Of a DNA stretch of 64,000 nt, positions 1 to 8,664 are shown piece after piece. The stretch comes from Sagittula sp. P11 (GTDB lineage: Bacteria; Pseudomonadota; Alphaproteobacteria; Rhodobacterales; Rhodobacteraceae). Positions within the stretch are counted from its first letter, which is position 1. Every line of letters begins with the position of its first letter. A program made the translations under genes and the position numbers. The stretch covers positions 3,726,501 through 3,790,500 of the forward strand of contig NZ_CP021913.1 of NCBI RefSeq assembly GCF_002814095.1, read 5' to 3'. The notes below the pieces were generated by a model. It saw only the letters and a list, made by a program, of their open reading frames with translations, was not told the DNA's origin and did no database searches.

Positions 1-1476
1 CGCGCGCACGACGGGCTGCGAATGAAGGCCTGGCTCGACTACCAGAACGACGTGAAGGTGTCGGACGTCCAGCTTGCGGCGCGCGAGGGTTACCGCTCCG
101 TCGAACATACCAAGCGCTACACCACGCTTGGCATGGCGACGGATCAGGGGAAACTGAGCAACATCAACGGTCTGGCGATCCTTTCTGATGCGTTGGGAGA
201 GCCGATCCCGCAGGTCGGCACGACCACCTTCCGTCCGCCTTACACGCCCATCTCGATGGGGGCGATTGCAGGCGATGCGCGTGGCGACCTGTTCCATCCG
301 CTGCGCAAGACGCCGATCCACGGCTGGCACGAAGCCAATGGCGCGACGTTCGAGCCGGTCGGCGACTGGCGCCGTCCCTATGCCTTCCCCAAGTCCGGGG
401 AAAGCGTCGAAGATGCCGTCAACCGCGAGATCAACGCCACGCGCCAAAGCGTTGGAATGCTTGACGCTTCCACGCTCGGCAAGATCATCGTGAAGGGTCC
501 GGACGCAGGCCGGTTCCTCGACATGCTCTACACCAACATGATGAGCACGCTGAAGCCGGGCAAATGCCGCTACGGCCTGATGTGCACGGAGAACGGCTTC
601 CTCACCGACGACGGGGTCGTGGCGCGGATCGATGAGGACACCTTCCTCTGCCACACCACGACCGGCGGCGCGGACCGTATCCATGCCCACATGGAGGAAT
701 GGCTGCAGACCGAATGGTGGGACTGGAAGGTCTACACCGCCAACGTCACCGAAGCCTACGCTCAGATCGCCGTTGTCGGTCCCAACGCCCGGAAACTGCT
801 GGAGAAGCTCGGCGGCATGGACGTCTCGAAAGAGGCGATGGCCTTCATGGACTGGAAGGACGGCACGCTGGGCGGGTTCCCGGTGCGCATCTACCGGATC
901 TCCTTCTCGGGGGAACTGAGCTACGAGATCGCGGTGCCCGCAAGCCAGGGCCGCGCGCTCTGGGACAAACTGATCGAGGCTGGCAAGGAGTTTGACGCGA
1001 CGCCCTACGGTACAGAGGCGCTGCACGTGATGCGGGCCGAGAAGGGCTTCATCATGATCGGCGACGAGACCGACGGCACGGTGATCCCACAGGATCTTGG
1101 CCTGCACTGGGCGATCTCGAAGAAGAAAGACGACTACATCGGCAAGCGGGCGCAGGCGCGCAACTTCATGGACAATCCCGACCGCTGGCAACTGGTAGGG
1201 CTGGAGACGGTGGACGGCTCCGTCCTGCCGGATGGCGCCTACGCGGTGGCCCCGGGCCGGAACGCCAACGGCCAGCGCAACACCCAGGGCCGCGTGACCT
1301 CGACCTACTGGTCGCCCACGCTGAAGAAGGGCATCGCCATGGGTCTGGTGCACAACGGTCCGCAGCGGATGGGCGAAACCATCAGTTTCATGAAGGACGA
1401 TGGCGAAACCGAAGTGGCCGCCTGCATCGTCAGCCCGGTCTTCTACGATCCGGAAGGAGAGAAGCAGAATGTCTGA
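1..1476 (+). CDS. soxA: Sarcosine oxidase alpha subunit, C-terminal part (5' end outside window)
   Basis: The reading frame is open from the first base of the window, so this is the 3' part (about 490 codons) of a longer gene. Heterotetrameric sarcosine oxidase demethylates sarcosine to glycine, and the alpha subunit carries NAD and tetrahydrofolate-binding regions. The visible part matches the end of the pyridine-nucleotide half (DVQLAAREGYRSVEHTKRYT) followed by a GcvT/aminomethyltransferase-like folate domain (from about residue 120 to the end, with GELSYEIAVPAS and GTEALHVMRAEKGF). It overlaps soxG by 8 bp, as in the usual soxBDAG operon, so soxB and soxD should lie just upstream of the window. 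The alternative, dimethylglycine dehydrogenase, is less likely because a SoxG homologue follows. Confidence 0.93.
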   Translation, partial: RAHDGLRMKAWLDYQNDVKVSDVQLAAREGYRSVEHTKRYTTLGMATDQGKLSNINGLAILSDALGEPIPQVGTTTFRPPYTPISMGAIAGDARGDLFHPLRKTPIHGWHEANGATFEPVGDWRRPYAFPKSGESVEDAVNREINATRQSVGMLDASTLGKIIVKGPDAGRFLDMLYTNMMSTLKPGKCRYGLMCTENGFLTDDGVVARIDEDTFLCHTTTGGADRIHAHMEEWLQTEWWDWKVYTANVTEAYAQIAVVGPNARKLLEKLGGMDVSKEAMAFMDWKDGTLGGFPVRIYRISFSGELSYEIAVPASQGRALWDKLIEAGKEFDATPYGTEALHVMRAEKGFIMIGDETDGTVIPQDLGLHWAISKKKDDYIGKRAQARNFMDNPDRWQLVGLETVDGSVLPDGAYAVAPGRNANGQRNTQGRVTSTYWSPTLKKGIAMGLVHNGPQRMGETISFMKDDGETEVAACIVSPVFYDPEGEKQNV

Positions 1477-2032
1477 ACTCGCAGTGTACGAGGGCCTTGT
1501 CGAGGTCCGCGCCATCGGTCTGCAGGGCATGGTCACGATCCGCGGCGACTTTGCCTCCGACGCCTTCCGCGAGGCAGTGTCGGGTGTGGCCAGGGTCGCC
1601 TTCCCGGAACAGCGCGGTGCCTCGGTGGATGGCGCACGCGGCCTGCTGTGGATGTCGCCGGACGAGCTGATGATGCTCGTGCCGCATGCGGAGGCCTCGG
1701 AAAGCGCCGCGAAACTGGTAGAGGCGCTGTCGGACCAGCACGCGCTTGTGCTGGACGTGTCCGACGCCCGCGCGATGTTCCGGCTTCAGGGCCGTGCCGT
1801 GCGCGAGGTGATCGCCAAGCTCGCACCGCTCGACATGGCGCCGGACGGTCTACAGCCGGGTGAGCTGCGGCGTACCCGCTTCGGTCAGGTCGCCGCCGGT
1901 GTCTGGCTGGAGGGCGAAGAGACGGCGACGCTGTTCTGCTTCCGCTCCGTGGCCGACTACATGTTCGAGCTGCTGAGCACCGCTGCCCACCCCGACAGCC
2001 GCGTCGACTATTTCCGCAGCGCGGCGCGCTGA
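1469..2032 (+). CDS. soxG: Sarcosine oxidase gamma subunit
   Basis: This 187-residue protein is the small gamma subunit of heterotetrameric sarcosine oxidase. It resembles a short GcvT-like fold and is thought to help assembly rather than catalysis. The ATG at 1469 lies inside the end of soxA (8-bp overlap) and is preceded by a GGAAGGAGAG ribosome-binding site at about 1451-1460, which decides the start and implies translational coupling. Visible features include LLWMSPDELMMLVP and the C-terminal VADYMFELL typical of SoxG. The length is close to the usual 180-200 residues. It is the last gene of the operon. Confidence 0.9.
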   Translation: MSELAVYEGLVEVRAIGLQGMVTIRGDFASDAFREAVSGVARVAFPEQRGASVDGARGLLWMSPDELMMLVPHAEASESAAKLVEALSDQHALVLDVSDARAMFRLQGRAVREVIAKLAPLDMAPDGLQPGELRRTRFGQVAAGVWLEGEETATLFCFRSVADYMFELLSTAAHPDSRVDYFRSAAR

Positions 2033-2094
2033 CGGTTGTGTTCGCACCGCCGCTCGCCAATAGTGGCCGAGCGGCGGAAAGCGAGGAACGGCGC

Positions 2095-2514
2095 ATGTTG
2101 AGATGGCTCACCGCGGCGTTCGTCGCCATATGTGCGAGCGTCGCCACGGCGGCCGAAGCCGACCTTGTGGCCTACAAGTGCGCGGTCCGCGGGTCGGAGT
2201 CGCTGGACATCATCCAGCCGCTGGTCTTCATCATCCGCGACACCGCCAGCGACCGCGTGGTGGTGTCTGACGCCATGATCCTTGCCTTCAACGACGGGCA
2301 GCCGGTGGAAGGCAGGCTTGTCGTGGACAACGCATCCCGCACCACGTTCGCATGGACGGTTGAAGTCATCCTGCAGGTCAGCCCGGTCAAGTTGAGGTAT
2401 CGTGGCACCTACGTGAAGTCCTCCGGGCACTTCTCCATCCTCGCCGAACCCACGGGCTATGCGAACAACTTCACCCGGGGCGGGACCTGCCAGGTGGACA
2501 CCCTCTCCCGTTGA
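2095..2514 (+). CDS. Small secreted protein of unknown function
   Basis: This 139-residue protein begins with a clear Sec signal peptide (MLRWLTAAFVAICASVATA, cleavage near AEA). The start at 2095 is chosen because GAGGAA lies 8-10 bases upstream and the signal peptide begins there; an in-frame upstream start would put about 19 charged residues in front. The mature part has two cysteines (YKCAV near residue 30 and GGTCQ near the end) that could form a disulphide, and is beta-rich by appearance. I do not recognise the family. It sits 62 bp downstream of soxG in the same direction, but nothing ties it to sarcosine metabolism. Confidence 0.7.
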   Translation: MLRWLTAAFVAICASVATAAEADLVAYKCAVRGSESLDIIQPLVFIIRDTASDRVVVSDAMILAFNDGQPVEGRLVVDNASRTTFAWTVEVILQVSPVKLRYRGTYVKSSGHFSILAEPTGYANNFTRGGTCQVDTLSR

Positions 2515-2542
2515 GCGGGATGCGGATTTTCGCGACATTCAC

Positions 2543-2576
2543 TTGACCTCCGCCGTCCACAGGAACAGGTAAGTAT
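2543..2576 (+). promoter_or_regulatory. Candidate promoter of the superoxide dismutase gene
   Basis: A TTGACC hexamer at 2543-2548 is a good -35 element. The -10 element is ambiguous: CAGGTA at 17-bp spacing (2566-2571) or TAAGTA at 21 bp (2570-2575). The short AT-containing gap between genes and the strong downstream ribosome-binding site fit a promoter here, but the -10 is weak. Confidence 0.33.
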
Positions 2577-2608
2577 CCGAGACTTGCCAATACGGAGAGG
2601 GTAACCCA

Positions 2609-3208
2609 ATGGCTTTCGAACTTCCCGATCTTCCCTATGCACACGACGCGCTGGCCTCCAGCGGCATGAGCAAGGAAACAATGGAGTACCACCACGACAT
2701 CCACCACAAGGCCTACGTCGACAACGGCAACAAGCTGATCGCCGGCACCGAGTGGGAAGGCAAGAGCGTCGAGGAGATCATCAAGGGCACCTATAATTCC
2801 GGTGCCGTCGCCCAGTCGGGCATCTTCAACAACGCGTCGCAGCACTGGAACCACTGCCAGTTCTGGGAAATGATGGGTCCGAACAAGGGCGCGATGCCGT
2901 CCGAGCTTGAAGCCGCGATCAAGGACAGCTTCGGCACCGTCGACAAGTTCAAGGAAGAGTTCGCCGCAGCGGGCGGCGGCCAGTTCGGCTCCGGCTGGGC
3001 ATGGCTGGTGAAGGACACCGACGGCGGCCTGAAGGTCACCAAGACCGAGAACGGCGTGAACCCGCTGTGCTTCGGCCAGACAGCCCTGCTGGGCTGCGAC
3101 GTGTGGGAGCACTCCTACTACATCGACTTCCGCAACAAGCGTCCGGCCTACCTGCAGAACTTCCTCGACAACCTGGTGAACTGGGAAAACGTGGCCTCGC
3201 GCATGTAA
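2609..3208 (+). CDS. sodB: Superoxide dismutase, Fe-type
   Basis: This 199-residue enzyme dismutates superoxide to oxygen and peroxide, probably as a cytoplasmic dimer. All four metal ligands are visible: His28 (in MEYHHDIHH), His82 (in HWNHCQFW), Asp164 and His168 (in DVWEHSYY). Gln78 in NNASQHWNH occupies the position that marks iron-type enzymes (Gln69 in E. coli SodB); manganese enzymes normally bring this glutamine from elsewhere in the chain. The start is supported by GGAGAGGG about 8 bases upstream. The gene is alone, with its own candidate promoter and a strong terminator. Some alphaproteobacterial members accept either metal, so cambialistic activity cannot be excluded. Confidence 0.96.
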   Translation: MAFELPDLPYAHDALASSGMSKETMEYHHDIHHKAYVDNGNKLIAGTEWEGKSVEEIIKGTYNSGAVAQSGIFNNASQHWNHCQFWEMMGPNKGAMPSELEAAIKDSFGTVDKFKEEFAAAGGGQFGSGWAWLVKDTDGGLKVTKTENGVNPLCFGQTALLGCDVWEHSYYIDFRNKRPAYLQNFLDNLVNWENVASRM

Positions 3209-3233
3209 TCCCGACCCGGATCGAGATCCAGAC

Positions 3234-3263
3234 AAGGGGCGCGGTTCATCCGCGCCCCTTCGT
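3234..3263 (+). terminator. Rho-independent-like terminator after sodB
   Basis: A perfect 11-bp stem (AAGGGGCGCGG at 3234-3244 with CCGCGCCCCTT at 3250-3260) closes a 5-base loop. It is followed by a short T-containing tail (CGTCGTT). It lies 26 bp after the sodB stop codon. Confidence 0.75.
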
Positions 3264-3373
3264 CGTTCCGCAGGCGGACCATAACCGCAACTTCGCGATT
3301 ACACCGGGGCTTCGGCCCTTGCCCCTCCGGGAGGGGCTGACTACCACGGGTCCGTCCTTCCGGAGCGTTTTTT

Positions 3374-4288
3374 ATGTCCCCACAGATCCAGGGTATCCTT
3401 TGCATGATCGGCGCGTGCTCGATCTGGGGGTTGTCTCCGATATACTACAAGCTGCTGGTGGAGGTGCCGCCGCTGGAGCTGCTGGCGCACAGGACGATCT
3501 GGTCTTTCGTGACCTTCGCCGGGATCCTCGCTGTGCAGCGGCGACTTGGCCGGTTGCGTCTGGCGCTTGGCAACGGGCGGTCCGTGGCGATTGTGGCCTT
3601 GGCCGCGATGACGATATCGGTGAACTGGTTCCTGTTCATCTTCTCGGTTCAGTCGGACCATGTCGTTGAGGCCTCGCTGGGCTACTACATGTTCCCGCTG
3701 GTCGCGGTGTTGCTCGCAACCGTGGTGCTCAAGGAACGCCTGGCGCCCCTGCAATGGCTGGCCGTCGGCCTTGCGGCCCTGGCCGTCACGCAGCTGACGC
3801 TGGGCCTGGGCGTGGCGCCCTGGATATCGCTGGTCATCGCGCTGACCTTCGGCCTCTACGGTCTGGTGAAGAAGCGGCTGACCGTAGGCGCGATGACCTC
3901 CGTCACCGCCGAGGTGCTGGTCCTGACGCCGCTGGGGCTGGGCTGGCTCGTCCATGTGCATTGGAACGGCGGAGGCGTGTTCGGCGCCGACATCGGTCTG
4001 TCCGCCCTGCTGCTCTTCTCCGGTGTCCTGACCGCATTGCCGCTGATCCTGTTCTCTGCCGCCGCGCAGCGGGTGAACATGGCGACGCTGGGCCTCCTGC
4101 AATACCTGAACCCGACGCTGCAGTTCTTCTGCGCCGTGGTGCTGTTCGGCGAACCGCTGAACACCTTCCAGCTTGTGGCCTTCGCGCTGATCTGGATTGC
4201 GCTGGCGATCTATTCCTTCCAGTCGCTGTCTCAGGAGAGGGCGCGGCGCAGGAGCGCCATGGTGTCGAGGGCCGAGCCGCCGCTCTGA
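3374..4288 (+). CDS. rarD: RarD-type EamA-family transporter
   Basis: This 304-residue inner-membrane protein has about ten hydrophobic segments arranged as two EamA halves, as expected for the drug/metabolite transporter superfamily. The opening GILCMIGACSIWGLSPIYYK and LLAHRTIWSF are characteristic of the RarD subgroup (named after the chloramphenicol-sensitive phenotype gene rarD); the transported substrate is unknown. The ATG at 3374 follows a T-rich stretch with only a weak ribosome-binding site, but the N terminus matches the family. The last 58 bp overlap the 3' end of the convergent LOG-family gene. Confidence 0.85.
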   Translation: MSPQIQGILCMIGACSIWGLSPIYYKLLVEVPPLELLAHRTIWSFVTFAGILAVQRRLGRLRLALGNGRSVAIVALAAMTISVNWFLFIFSVQSDHVVEASLGYYMFPLVAVLLATVVLKERLAPLQWLAVGLAALAVTQLTLGLGVAPWISLVIALTFGLYGLVKKRLTVGAMTSVTAEVLVLTPLGLGWLVHVHWNGGGVFGADIGLSALLLFSGVLTALPLILFSAAAQRVNMATLGLLQYLNPTLQFFCAVVLFGEPLNTFQLVAFALIWIALAIYSFQSLSQERARRRSAMVSRAEPPL

Positions 4289-4782
4289 ACGAAGTCGAGG
4301 AGCGAGCTGTCGGCGAAGCCGCTGTCCACCACGTGGTCCAGCAGCGCGACCAGCGGTGCCCAGTAATCCTCGACGTTCAGCAGCACGATGGGTTTCTGAT
4401 GCAGGCCAAGCTGGCGCCAGGTCAGCACCTCGAAGAACTCGTCCAGAGAACCCGGCCCGCCCGGCATCACCACCACCGCATCGGCGTTCATCAGCATGAC
4501 CTTCTTGCGTTCGTGCATGGTCTCCGTGACGATGAAGGTGGTCAGGTCGGACTTGCCCACTTCGCGTGCCTGCAGATGCTGGGGAATGACGCCGAAGGTC
4601 TCGCCCCCGGCGGCCTGCGCGGCGCGGGCAACGGTCCCCATCAGCCCCACATCGCCCGCACCGTAGACCAGCCGCCAGCCTTCGTCGGCGATGGCGGTGC
4701 CCAGCGAGGTGGCCTCGGTCGTGTATGTCTCGCGGTCGCCCGGACGCGACCCGCAGTACACGCAGATGGATTTTCTGAGCAT
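4231..4782 (-). CDS. LOG-family protein (TIGR00730; cytokinin riboside 5'-monophosphate phosphoribohydrolase-like)
   Basis: This 183-residue Rossmann-fold protein carries the LOG hallmark at residues 107-115 (PGGPGSLDE, with Ser in place of the usual Thr of PGGxGTxxE) and the nearby MHERKK catalytic arginine region at about 90-95. LOG enzymes hydrolyse nucleoside 5'-monophosphates, including cytokinin ribotides, to base and ribose 5-phosphate; in free-living bacteria the true substrate is often unclear. The N terminus (ICVYCGSRPG) matches the family start. It converges on rarD with a 58-bp overlap and is divergent from the LysM gene. Confidence 0.87.
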   Translation of the reverse strand: MLRKSICVYCGSRPGDRETYTTEATSLGTAIADEGWRLVYGAGDVGLMGTVARAAQAAGGETFGVIPQHLQAREVGKSDLTTFIVTETMHERKKVMLMNADAVVVMPGGPGSLDEFFEVLTWRQLGLHQKPIVLLNVEDYWAPLVALLDHVVDSGFADSSLLDFVQSGGSALDTMALLRRALS

Positions 4783-4919
4783 GCGCGGTCCCTTATGCTG
4801 GATTTGTGCAGGAAAATCGGCTTTTGACCCAACCTAGACCGTGGGATATACACGCTCAACCACCCTGTGGACGGCTTTGGGGAGCCATCTGCCGCAGGGC
4901 AGCCGTTTGAAAGACTGCC

Positions 4920-6698
4920 ATGACCAATACCTTGAAGAACAGCGCACTGGGAGGGGCGGCCGTTGCGGGGGCAGTGGCCGTGGCTCTGGCGCTCGGGCTG
5001 ATCGACCTGCCGGGCGGGGACGATACCACGGCTGACGACCCGGCGCGCGCCTCGCAGGGGGCGGATGCGCCGCAGACGGCATCGACGCAGGCGGGCAACG
5101 CGGGAACGGAGAACGCGGGTGCGTCGGCCGACGGTGGGGACACCGGGGCGGTCGTGGAAGCGACTGAGGCAGCGGCGCCGGTCGAGGCGGCGCAGGCAGA
5201 AACCGAACAGGCCCAGACGACCGACGCGCCGGATTTGGCAGAAAGCGGCACAGCCGCATCTGATGCAGCAGAAAGCGGGGCAGAGGAAAATGCTGTCGTC
5301 GCGGCCCCGTCCGATCCGGCAGCGACATCCGACACATCCGATGCGATGCCCGAGGCAGGCGAGACAGCAGCCGCCAATCCCTCCGCGCCTAGCTTCGATA
5401 CAGTGCGCGCTGAGCCCGGTGGCAGCACGCTGGTGGCGGGCGCCGGACTGCCGGGCGCCGAGATCGACGTGCTGGTCGACGGCGACCCGGCAGCCACCGC
5501 CCTGATCGGGCAGGATGGGAAATTCGTGGCCTTCCTCGAACTGCCGTCCCAAGGCAAGGCCTCGGTGCTGCGCCTGCGCAGCCGCGCCGACACCGGGGAA
5601 GTCATGTCGGAAGATGAGGTCATCGTCGCCCCCTCGGCCTTGTCCAGCGACGTGACGCAGCCGCCGCGCTTCGAACAACGGGCGGCCGCCGCCCCCGGAC
5701 CGCTGACCCAGCCGCAGGCCCCCGACGGCGCCGCCGTGCCCGGGCCGCAGACCGATGGAACGGCGCTTGGCGCTGCCGATGTCCGCACGTCCCCAGCCGC
5801 CGCACCCAGCCCCGACGCCGTGGCCTCCGCCGCGCCGATGCCGCAGCCCGGTGACGCGCCTCAGGCGCTTGGCGACGACGTGGGGCAGGATGAGGCGGTC
5901 TCTGCCGGCGGGCTTGCGTCCTTCTCCGCACCGCGTGCCGCGGCGCCCGGCACGCTCGACCTAGCCACCGCGTCTGGCAGCGCCCCGCAGGCAGACGACA
6001 GACTGGAGGCACCGCCCAGCGTGACCGCCGCCGAACCGGGCGCACCTGCCACGCCGGCAGACGGTGCGGCCCCGGCGGGCACGCCGCCCGCGCAGGACGA
6101 CGCCATCGCAGCGCGCGACCCCGCGCCTAAGCCCGGCGAGACCGGCGCGCCGCAGGCGCCCAAGGTCTTTGTCACCGGCCCGCGCGGGGTGGAGGTGCTG
6201 GCCTCCGGTCCGCTCCAGCCGGACGAGGTGGCGCTCGACACGATCAACTACGGCAGCGCGGGCGAGGTGCTTCTGACGGGCAGGGGGGCGGATGACGCCT
6301 TTGTCCGCGTCTACCTCGACAACCGGCCCGTCACCACGTCGCGCATCGCCGAAAGCGGACGCTGGAAGGTGGAATTGCCGGAGGTCGACACCGGCACCTA
6401 CACGCTGCGCGTCGATCAGATCGACGGCGACGGCACCGTGCTGGCCCGCGTCGAAAGCCCGTTCCTGCGCGAGGACCCGGACCTGCTGGCCAGCCTGCAG
6501 CGGGGCGAAGGACCGATCTCCGAGATCACGGTCCAGCCGGGCAACACGCTCTGGGGGATTTCCGAGGACCGCTACGGCCACGGCATCGAATACGTGAAGA
6601 TCTTCCGGGCCAACCGGGACCGTATCCGCGATCCCGACCTGATCTACCCGGGCCAGATCTTCGACCTGCCGGATGGCACAGCCGCCGCCGGAGAGTGA
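4920..6698 (+). CDS. LysM-domain envelope protein with long Ala/Pro-rich region
   Basis: This 592-residue protein starts with a short cytoplasmic stretch and one hydrophobic segment (residues 10-28), probably an uncleaved membrane anchor or signal sequence. A long low-complexity Ala/Asp/Glu/Pro region follows (about 30-150 and 240-420), interrupted near 165-235 by a bacterial Ig-like module (EPGGSTLVAGAGLPGAEIDV). A second such module lies at about 440-520. The C terminus is a clear LysM (about 540-588: VQPGNTLWGISEDRYGHG...YPGQIFDLP) that would bind peptidoglycan. Such proteins are common in Rhodobacterales and are presumed cell-wall associated; the precise role is unknown. Confidence 0.85.
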   Translation: MTNTLKNSALGGAAVAGAVAVALALGLIDLPGGDDTTADDPARASQGADAPQTASTQAGNAGTENAGASADGGDTGAVVEATEAAAPVEAAQAETEQAQTTDAPDLAESGTAASDAAESGAEENAVVAAPSDPAATSDTSDAMPEAGETAAANPSAPSFDTVRAEPGGSTLVAGAGLPGAEIDVLVDGDPAATALIGQDGKFVAFLELPSQGKASVLRLRSRADTGEVMSEDEVIVAPSALSSDVTQPPRFEQRAAAAPGPLTQPQAPDGAAVPGPQTDGTALGAADVRTSPAAAPSPDAVASAAPMPQPGDAPQALGDDVGQDEAVSAGGLASFSAPRAAAPGTLDLATASGSAPQADDRLEAPPSVTAAEPGAPATPADGAAPAGTPPAQDDAIAARDPAPKPGETGAPQAPKVFVTGPRGVEVLASGPLQPDEVALDTINYGSAGEVLLTGRGADDAFVRVYLDNRPVTTSRIAESGRWKVELPEVDTGTYTLRVDQIDGDGTVLARVESPFLREDPDLLASLQRGEGPISEITVQPGNTLWGISEDRYGHGIEYVKIFRANRDRIRDPDLIYPGQIFDLPDGTAAAGE

Positions 6699-6836
6699 TC
6701 CGGGGCTGGTCCTTCCTTCCATCGCGGGCTAGGTAAGGCGCTGCGCGGATGCTGCGCCCGCAAAGGCGCGGCCCTTTCCGACATGACAGACCCAGGCGCG
6801 CCTGTTCGGGCGCGTGTTAGGCACAGGAGAGCCGGC

Positions 6837-8654
6837 ATGGCCGCAGACACCACCGCAAAGGAGATCGCCCGCGAAGAGCGCCGCTCCGGCATGCGCACGA
6901 TCCGCCGTGTCGGTCCCTATCTGTGGCCGGAAGGGCAGGACTGGGTGAAGCGCCGTGTGGTGATCGCCTTGGTGCTGCTGCTGATCTCGAAGCTGGTGGC
7001 GGTGGGCACGCCCATCCTCTACAAGCAGGCGGTCGATGCGCTGGACGGCAAGGTTTCGGACCTGGCACTGGGGGCGGTGGGGCTGACGGTCGCCTACGGT
7101 CTGGCGCGGCTGATGTCGGTCGGCTTCCAGCAGTTGCGCGACGGCGTCTTTGCCCGCGTCGGGCAGCGCGCCCTGCGGGCCCTGGCGCTGGAGACCTTCG
7201 AACACATCCACCGCCTGAGCCTGCGCTACCACATCACCCGCAAGACGGGCGGCCTGTCCCGCATCATCGAGCGCGGGGTGAAGGGCGTCGAATTCCTGCT
7301 GCGCTTCCTGCTGTTCAGCATCGGGCCGCTTGTGCTGGAACTGGTGCTGGTGGGGGCGGTGCTCTTTTACCTGTTCGACGTCTGGTATCTTGTCGTCGTG
7401 GCCAGCGTCATCGGGCTTTATGTCTGGTTCACCTTCAAGGTCACCGAGTGGCGGGTGAAGCTGCGTCGCCAGATGAACGACCAGGACACCGACGCCAACC
7501 AGAAGGCCATCGACTCGCTTCTGAATTTCGAGACGGTGAAGTATTTCGGAGCCGAAGGGCGCGAGGCCGCGCGCTACGACCGGGCCATGCAGGGCTACGA
7601 AGTGGCGGCGGTGAAGACTGCGACCTCGCTTGCCATGCTGAACTTCGGCCAGTCGCTCATCATCACCACGGGCCTCGTGATCGTGATGGTCATGGCGGCT
7701 GTGGGCGTGCAGAACGGCGCGCTGACCGTGGGCGACTTTGTGATGGTCAACGCCTACATGATCCAGATCACCATGCCGCTGAACTTCCTTGGCACGGTCT
7801 ACCGCGAGATCCGTCAGGCCCTGGTCGACATGGGCGAAATGTTCGACCTGCTCGAACAGCCGCAGGAAGTCTCCGACAAGCCGGGCGCGCCTGCGCTGTC
7901 GGTGTCCGGCGGCGCCGTTTCGCTGGAGGACGTGCGCTTCGGCTACGACCCTGCGCGCCCCATCCTGAAGGGCGTGTCGATCAACGTGGGCGCGGGCGAA
8001 CGCGTGGCGCTGGTGGGGCCGTCGGGGTCGGGGAAGTCGACCATCGGGCGGCTGCTTTTCCGGTTCTACGACGTGAACGGCGGCGCGATCCGCATCGACG
8101 GGCAGGACCTGCGGGACGTGACGCAGGACAGCCTGCACGCCGCAATCGGGGTCGTGCCGCAGGACACTGTGCTCTTCAACGATACGATCCGTTACAACAT
8201 CGCCTACGGGCGTGATGGCGCCACCGACGAAGAGATCGTCGCGGCGGCGCGCGCCGCGCAGATCCACACCTTCATCGAGGCGCTGCCCGAAGGCTACGAC
8301 ACGCAGGTGGGCGAACGCGGGCTCAAGCTTTCGGGCGGCGAGAAGCAGCGCGTCGGCATCGCCCGGACGCTCCTGAAGAACCCGCCCGTGCTGCTGCTGG
8401 ACGAGGCGACCTCGGCGCTCGACACGGAGACGGAGGCTTCGATCCAGGACGCGCTGCGCCGCGCGGGCGAGGGGCGCACCGTGCTGACCATCGCGCACCG
8501 CCTGTCCACCATCGCCGATTCCGACCGCATCGTGGTGCTGGAACAGGGCGAGGTGGTCGAGGAGGGCACCCACGAGGCGCTTCTGGAGAAGGGCGGGCGC
8601 TATGCCGCGCTTTGGCAGCGCCAGCAGGCGGAACAGGACGAGGAAGCGGCCTGA
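6837..8654 (+). CDS. Atm1/HMT1-type ABC exporter (fused permease and ATPase)
   Basis: This 605-residue half-transporter has an N-terminal membrane domain of six helices (about 40-310) and a C-terminal ATPase. The ATPase shows Walker A GPSGSGKST (about 394), Q-loop VVPQDTVLFN, signature LSGGEKQRV, Walker B LLLDEATSALD and H-loop IAHRLST. Bacterial Atm1-like exporters move glutathione-linked persulphides or metal-glutathione adducts to the periplasm and are linked to Fe-S and heavy-metal homeostasis. The ATG at 6837 is preferred over an in-frame ATG at 6783 because CAGGAGA precedes it at 6824-6830 and the family N terminus begins there. It converges with the CatA-like gene 10 bp downstream. Confidence 0.9.
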   Translation: MAADTTAKEIAREERRSGMRTIRRVGPYLWPEGQDWVKRRVVIALVLLLISKLVAVGTPILYKQAVDALDGKVSDLALGAVGLTVAYGLARLMSVGFQQLRDGVFARVGQRALRALALETFEHIHRLSLRYHITRKTGGLSRIIERGVKGVEFLLRFLLFSIGPLVLELVLVGAVLFYLFDVWYLVVVASVIGLYVWFTFKVTEWRVKLRRQMNDQDTDANQKAIDSLLNFETVKYFGAEGREAARYDRAMQGYEVAAVKTATSLAMLNFGQSLIITTGLVIVMVMAAVGVQNGALTVGDFVMVNAYMIQITMPLNFLGTVYREIRQALVDMGEMFDLLEQPQEVSDKPGAPALSVSGGAVSLEDVRFGYDPARPILKGVSINVGAGERVALVGPSGSGKSTIGRLLFRFYDVNGGAIRIDGQDLRDVTQDSLHAAIGVVPQDTVLFNDTIRYNIAYGRDGATDEEIVAAARAAQIHTFIEALPEGYDTQVGERGLKLSGGEKQRVGIARTLLKNPPVLLLDEATSALDTETEASIQDALRRAGEGRTVLTIAHRLSTIADSDRIVVLEQGEVVEEGTHEALLEKGGRYAALWQRQQAEQDEEAA

Positions 8655-8664
8655 GCCTTCTCCC

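Noticed and set aside
6729-8573. Leftward 614-codon open frame opposite the ABC exporter
   Set aside because: It is antisense to a gene with all ABC motifs and has no recognisable domain of its own.
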